From: JASFTV01 sp050050615
GTDB lineage: Bacteria; Desulfobacterota; DSM-4660; Desulfatiglandales; HGW-15
Direction: 5' to 3'
DNA length: 5,972 nucleotides
NCBI GenBank assembly: GCA_050050615.1
Contig: JASFTV010000227.1
Span: forward strand, 1 to 5,972
The notes below the pieces were generated by a model. The model did not search any database. It was not told where the DNA came from and worked only from the letters and a program-made list of their open reading frames with translations. Every line of letters starts with the position of its first letter. Positions within the stretch are counted from its first letter, which is position 1. Shown here in pieces: positions 5,148 through 5,972 of this stretch. The position numbers were made by a program, and so were the translations under genes.

Positions 5148-5753
5148 ATGAAACTGACGGAAAAGCAAAAAGAATTCCTGGGTTATATCTCCAGGTACAT
5201 ACGGGACTGGGGTCGATCGCCCAGTTTCGAAGAAATCTGTTCCCATTTCGGCTTCACCTCTTACAACACGGTCACCACCTATCTCAAGGCCCTTGAGCGG
5301 AAAGGTTATATCCGCCTTCCCCAGAAAAAGAATCAAAAGCGGGCCATTGAGGTGATCAGCCCTGTGGAAACCAAACGCTTCGAGTTTCCTCTCCTGGGAA
5401 GGGTGGCCGGCGGAAAACCGATCGAGGCCGTGGAAGTCGTGGATGCGATTGAAGTGCCGCCATCCATGCTCGGCCAAGGGGACCACTTTGTCCTCCAGGT
5501 CAAAGGCGATTCCATGAAAGAGGATGGCATCCTGGACGGGGATTTCATTGTGGTCAGGAAGCAGCCAACAGCCGAGAACGGAGAGACTGTGGTCGTCCTG
5601 ATCAACAATGAGGCGACTGTTAAGAAATATTACAAAAGGAACCATCATGTGGAGCTCCGCCCCGCCCACACGGATATGGAACCCATCGTCGTCAAAGAGG
5701 GGGACCTTCAGATGCAGGGGAAAGTCGTCGGAGTGTTAAGAAATTATAAGTGA
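5148..5753 (+). CDS. lexA: LexA repressor, self-cleaving SOS regulator, 201 aa
   Basis: LexA represses DNA-damage genes and cleaves itself when stimulated by the RecA filament. The N-terminal winged helix-turn-helix runs from about 5 to 70, with a PSFEEICSHFGF helix-turn (25-36) and recognition helix SYNTVTTYLKALERKGYI (38-55). The peptidase S24 domain follows. The scissile Ala87-Gly88 lies in GRVAGG, the catalytic serine is Ser122 in GDSM, and the catalytic lysine is Lys159 in ATVKKY. Length matches typical LexA (about 200), and all residues needed for autocleavage are present. AAGGAGGGG (5135-5143) sits four bases before the ATG. The gene has its own promoter overlapped by a likely operator, and is divergent from frhB-iorAB. 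The recognition helix keeps an Asn (Asn40) in the place of E. coli Asn41 but otherwise differs, so a different box is expected. Confidence 0.97.
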   Translation: MKLTEKQKEFLGYISRYIRDWGRSPSFEEICSHFGFTSYNTVTTYLKALERKGYIRLPQKKNQKRAIEVISPVETKRFEFPLLGRVAGGKPIEAVEVVDAIEVPPSMLGQGDHFVLQVKGDSMKEDGILDGDFIVVRKQPTAENGETVVVLINNEATVKKYYKRNHHVELRPAHTDMEPIVVKEGDLQMQGKVVGVLRNYK

Positions 5754-5836
5754 AATTCCAAATGCCAAAATCTGTTGGTGTGAAGCGATTGCTTTGAGCT
5801 TTGACATGGGCATTCTCTAAGTGGTTTCGAATTTAG

Positions 5837-5864
5837 AAAAAACGGGCTCCTCAAAACCCAGCCC
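5837..5864 (-). terminator. Candidate Rho-independent terminator for a minus-strand gene right of the window
   Basis: On the minus strand GGGCT (5864-5860) pairs with AGCCC (5848-5844) across an 11-base loop, followed by G and six Ts (5842-5837). The stem is short but the T-run is good. In the plus direction no T-run follows, so it does not obviously serve lexA. It implies a convergent minus-strand gene beyond 5972. Confidence 0.4.
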
Positions 5865-5884
5865 CTGTTGAATACTAGGGGTTG
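5859..5884. repeat. 8-bp inverted repeat CAGCCCCT / AGGGGTTG
   Basis: The arms at 5859-5866 and 5877-5884 pair over eight positions, with one G-T wobble when read as plus-strand RNA, around a 10-base loop. The left arm overlaps the 3' arm of the 5837-5864 hairpin, so only one can form at a time. No T-run follows on the plus strand. It sits at the edge of the dispersed repeat. Confidence 0.35.
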
Positions 5885-5972
5885 CTGACAAATTCGTTCT
5901 TGCAGGCTGATGAAAAATGTTCAGATGCAAGGCACCCGAAATCTCGAGGAGTGAGTCGTACCTAAGGAGTAC
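5882..5972. repeat. Left half of a large palindromic dispersed repeat, cut by the window end
   Basis: The stretch containing GCAGGCTGATGAAAAATG, CAGATGCAAGGCACCCGAAA and the GAGTCGTACC segment resembles, from memory, non-coding palindromic repeats of about 150-180 bp scattered through Desulfobacterota genomes. In those, this arm is followed by a GTAC-rich centre and then its reverse complement. Here the last bases, with GTAC at 5958-5961 and again at 5969-5972 around CTAAGGA, look like that centre, so the second arm should lie just outside the window. No coding potential is seen. The exact left boundary is uncertain. Confidence 0.5.

Noticed and set aside
5064..5669. 201-aa minus-strand ORF antisense to lexA
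   Set aside because: It lies almost wholly inside lexA, which has all diagnostic LexA residues, a promoter and a ribosome binding site. The antisense ORF has no recognisable domain, and the equal length is coincidence.
5761..5814. AATGCC/GGCATT inverted repeat downstream of lexA as a terminator
   Set aside because: Its 6-bp arms are separated by 42 bases with no T-run, so it is too weak to call.
5801..5830. Plus-strand promoter starting with TTGACA at 5801-5806
   Set aside because: The -35 box is perfect, but no acceptable -10 hexamer lies 15-19 bases downstream.

Overview
The window looks like chromosomal DNA of an anaerobic bacterium, probably a member of the Desulfobacterota (sulfate-reducing or syntrophic deltaproteobacterial lineages). 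The basis is indirect. A ferredoxin-dependent indolepyruvate oxidoreductase is coupled to an FrhB-type iron-sulfur flavoprotein, there is a free-standing crotonase-family gene, ribosome binding sites are very strong throughout, and the right edge carries a dispersed palindromic repeat of a type I recall from such genomes. No taxonomic marker is present, so this placement is inference.

Layout, left to right. A plus-strand enoyl-CoA hydratase/isomerase family gene (33-812) converges on a minus-strand three-gene operon with a gap of only 49 bp and no visible terminator. Read in its own direction, the operon is an FrhB-family protein (4508-3390), iorA (3393-1483) and iorB (1482-862). Its genes overlap by 4 bp or abut exactly, and each downstream gene has a near-perfect Shine-Dalgarno inside the end of the gene before it. 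IorAB should oxidatively decarboxylate aryl-pyruvates (from Trp, Phe or Tyr) to aryl-acetyl-CoA and reduce ferredoxin, or run in reverse for biosynthesis. The FrhB-family protein is the likely electron-transfer partner.

A 639-bp intergenic region (4509-5147) separates this operon from the divergent plus-strand lexA (5148-5753). It is the least ordinary part of the window. It holds a good lexA promoter with an 8-bp inverted repeat across it (likely the autoregulatory SOS operator), two candidate minus-strand promoters that each carry perfect palindromes, a possible 28-codon leader ORF with its own Shine-Dalgarno followed directly by tandem GC-rich hairpins, and a 96-bp element bounded by near-perfect 15-bp inverted repeats.

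Right of lexA, 219 bp holds a minus-strand Rho-independent terminator candidate, implying a minus-strand gene beyond the window, and what looks like the left half of a large palindromic dispersed repeat cut off by the window end. I see no tRNA, rRNA, CRISPR array or transposase gene. The best candidate for something undescribed is the complex leader/promoter region of the frhB-iorAB operon.
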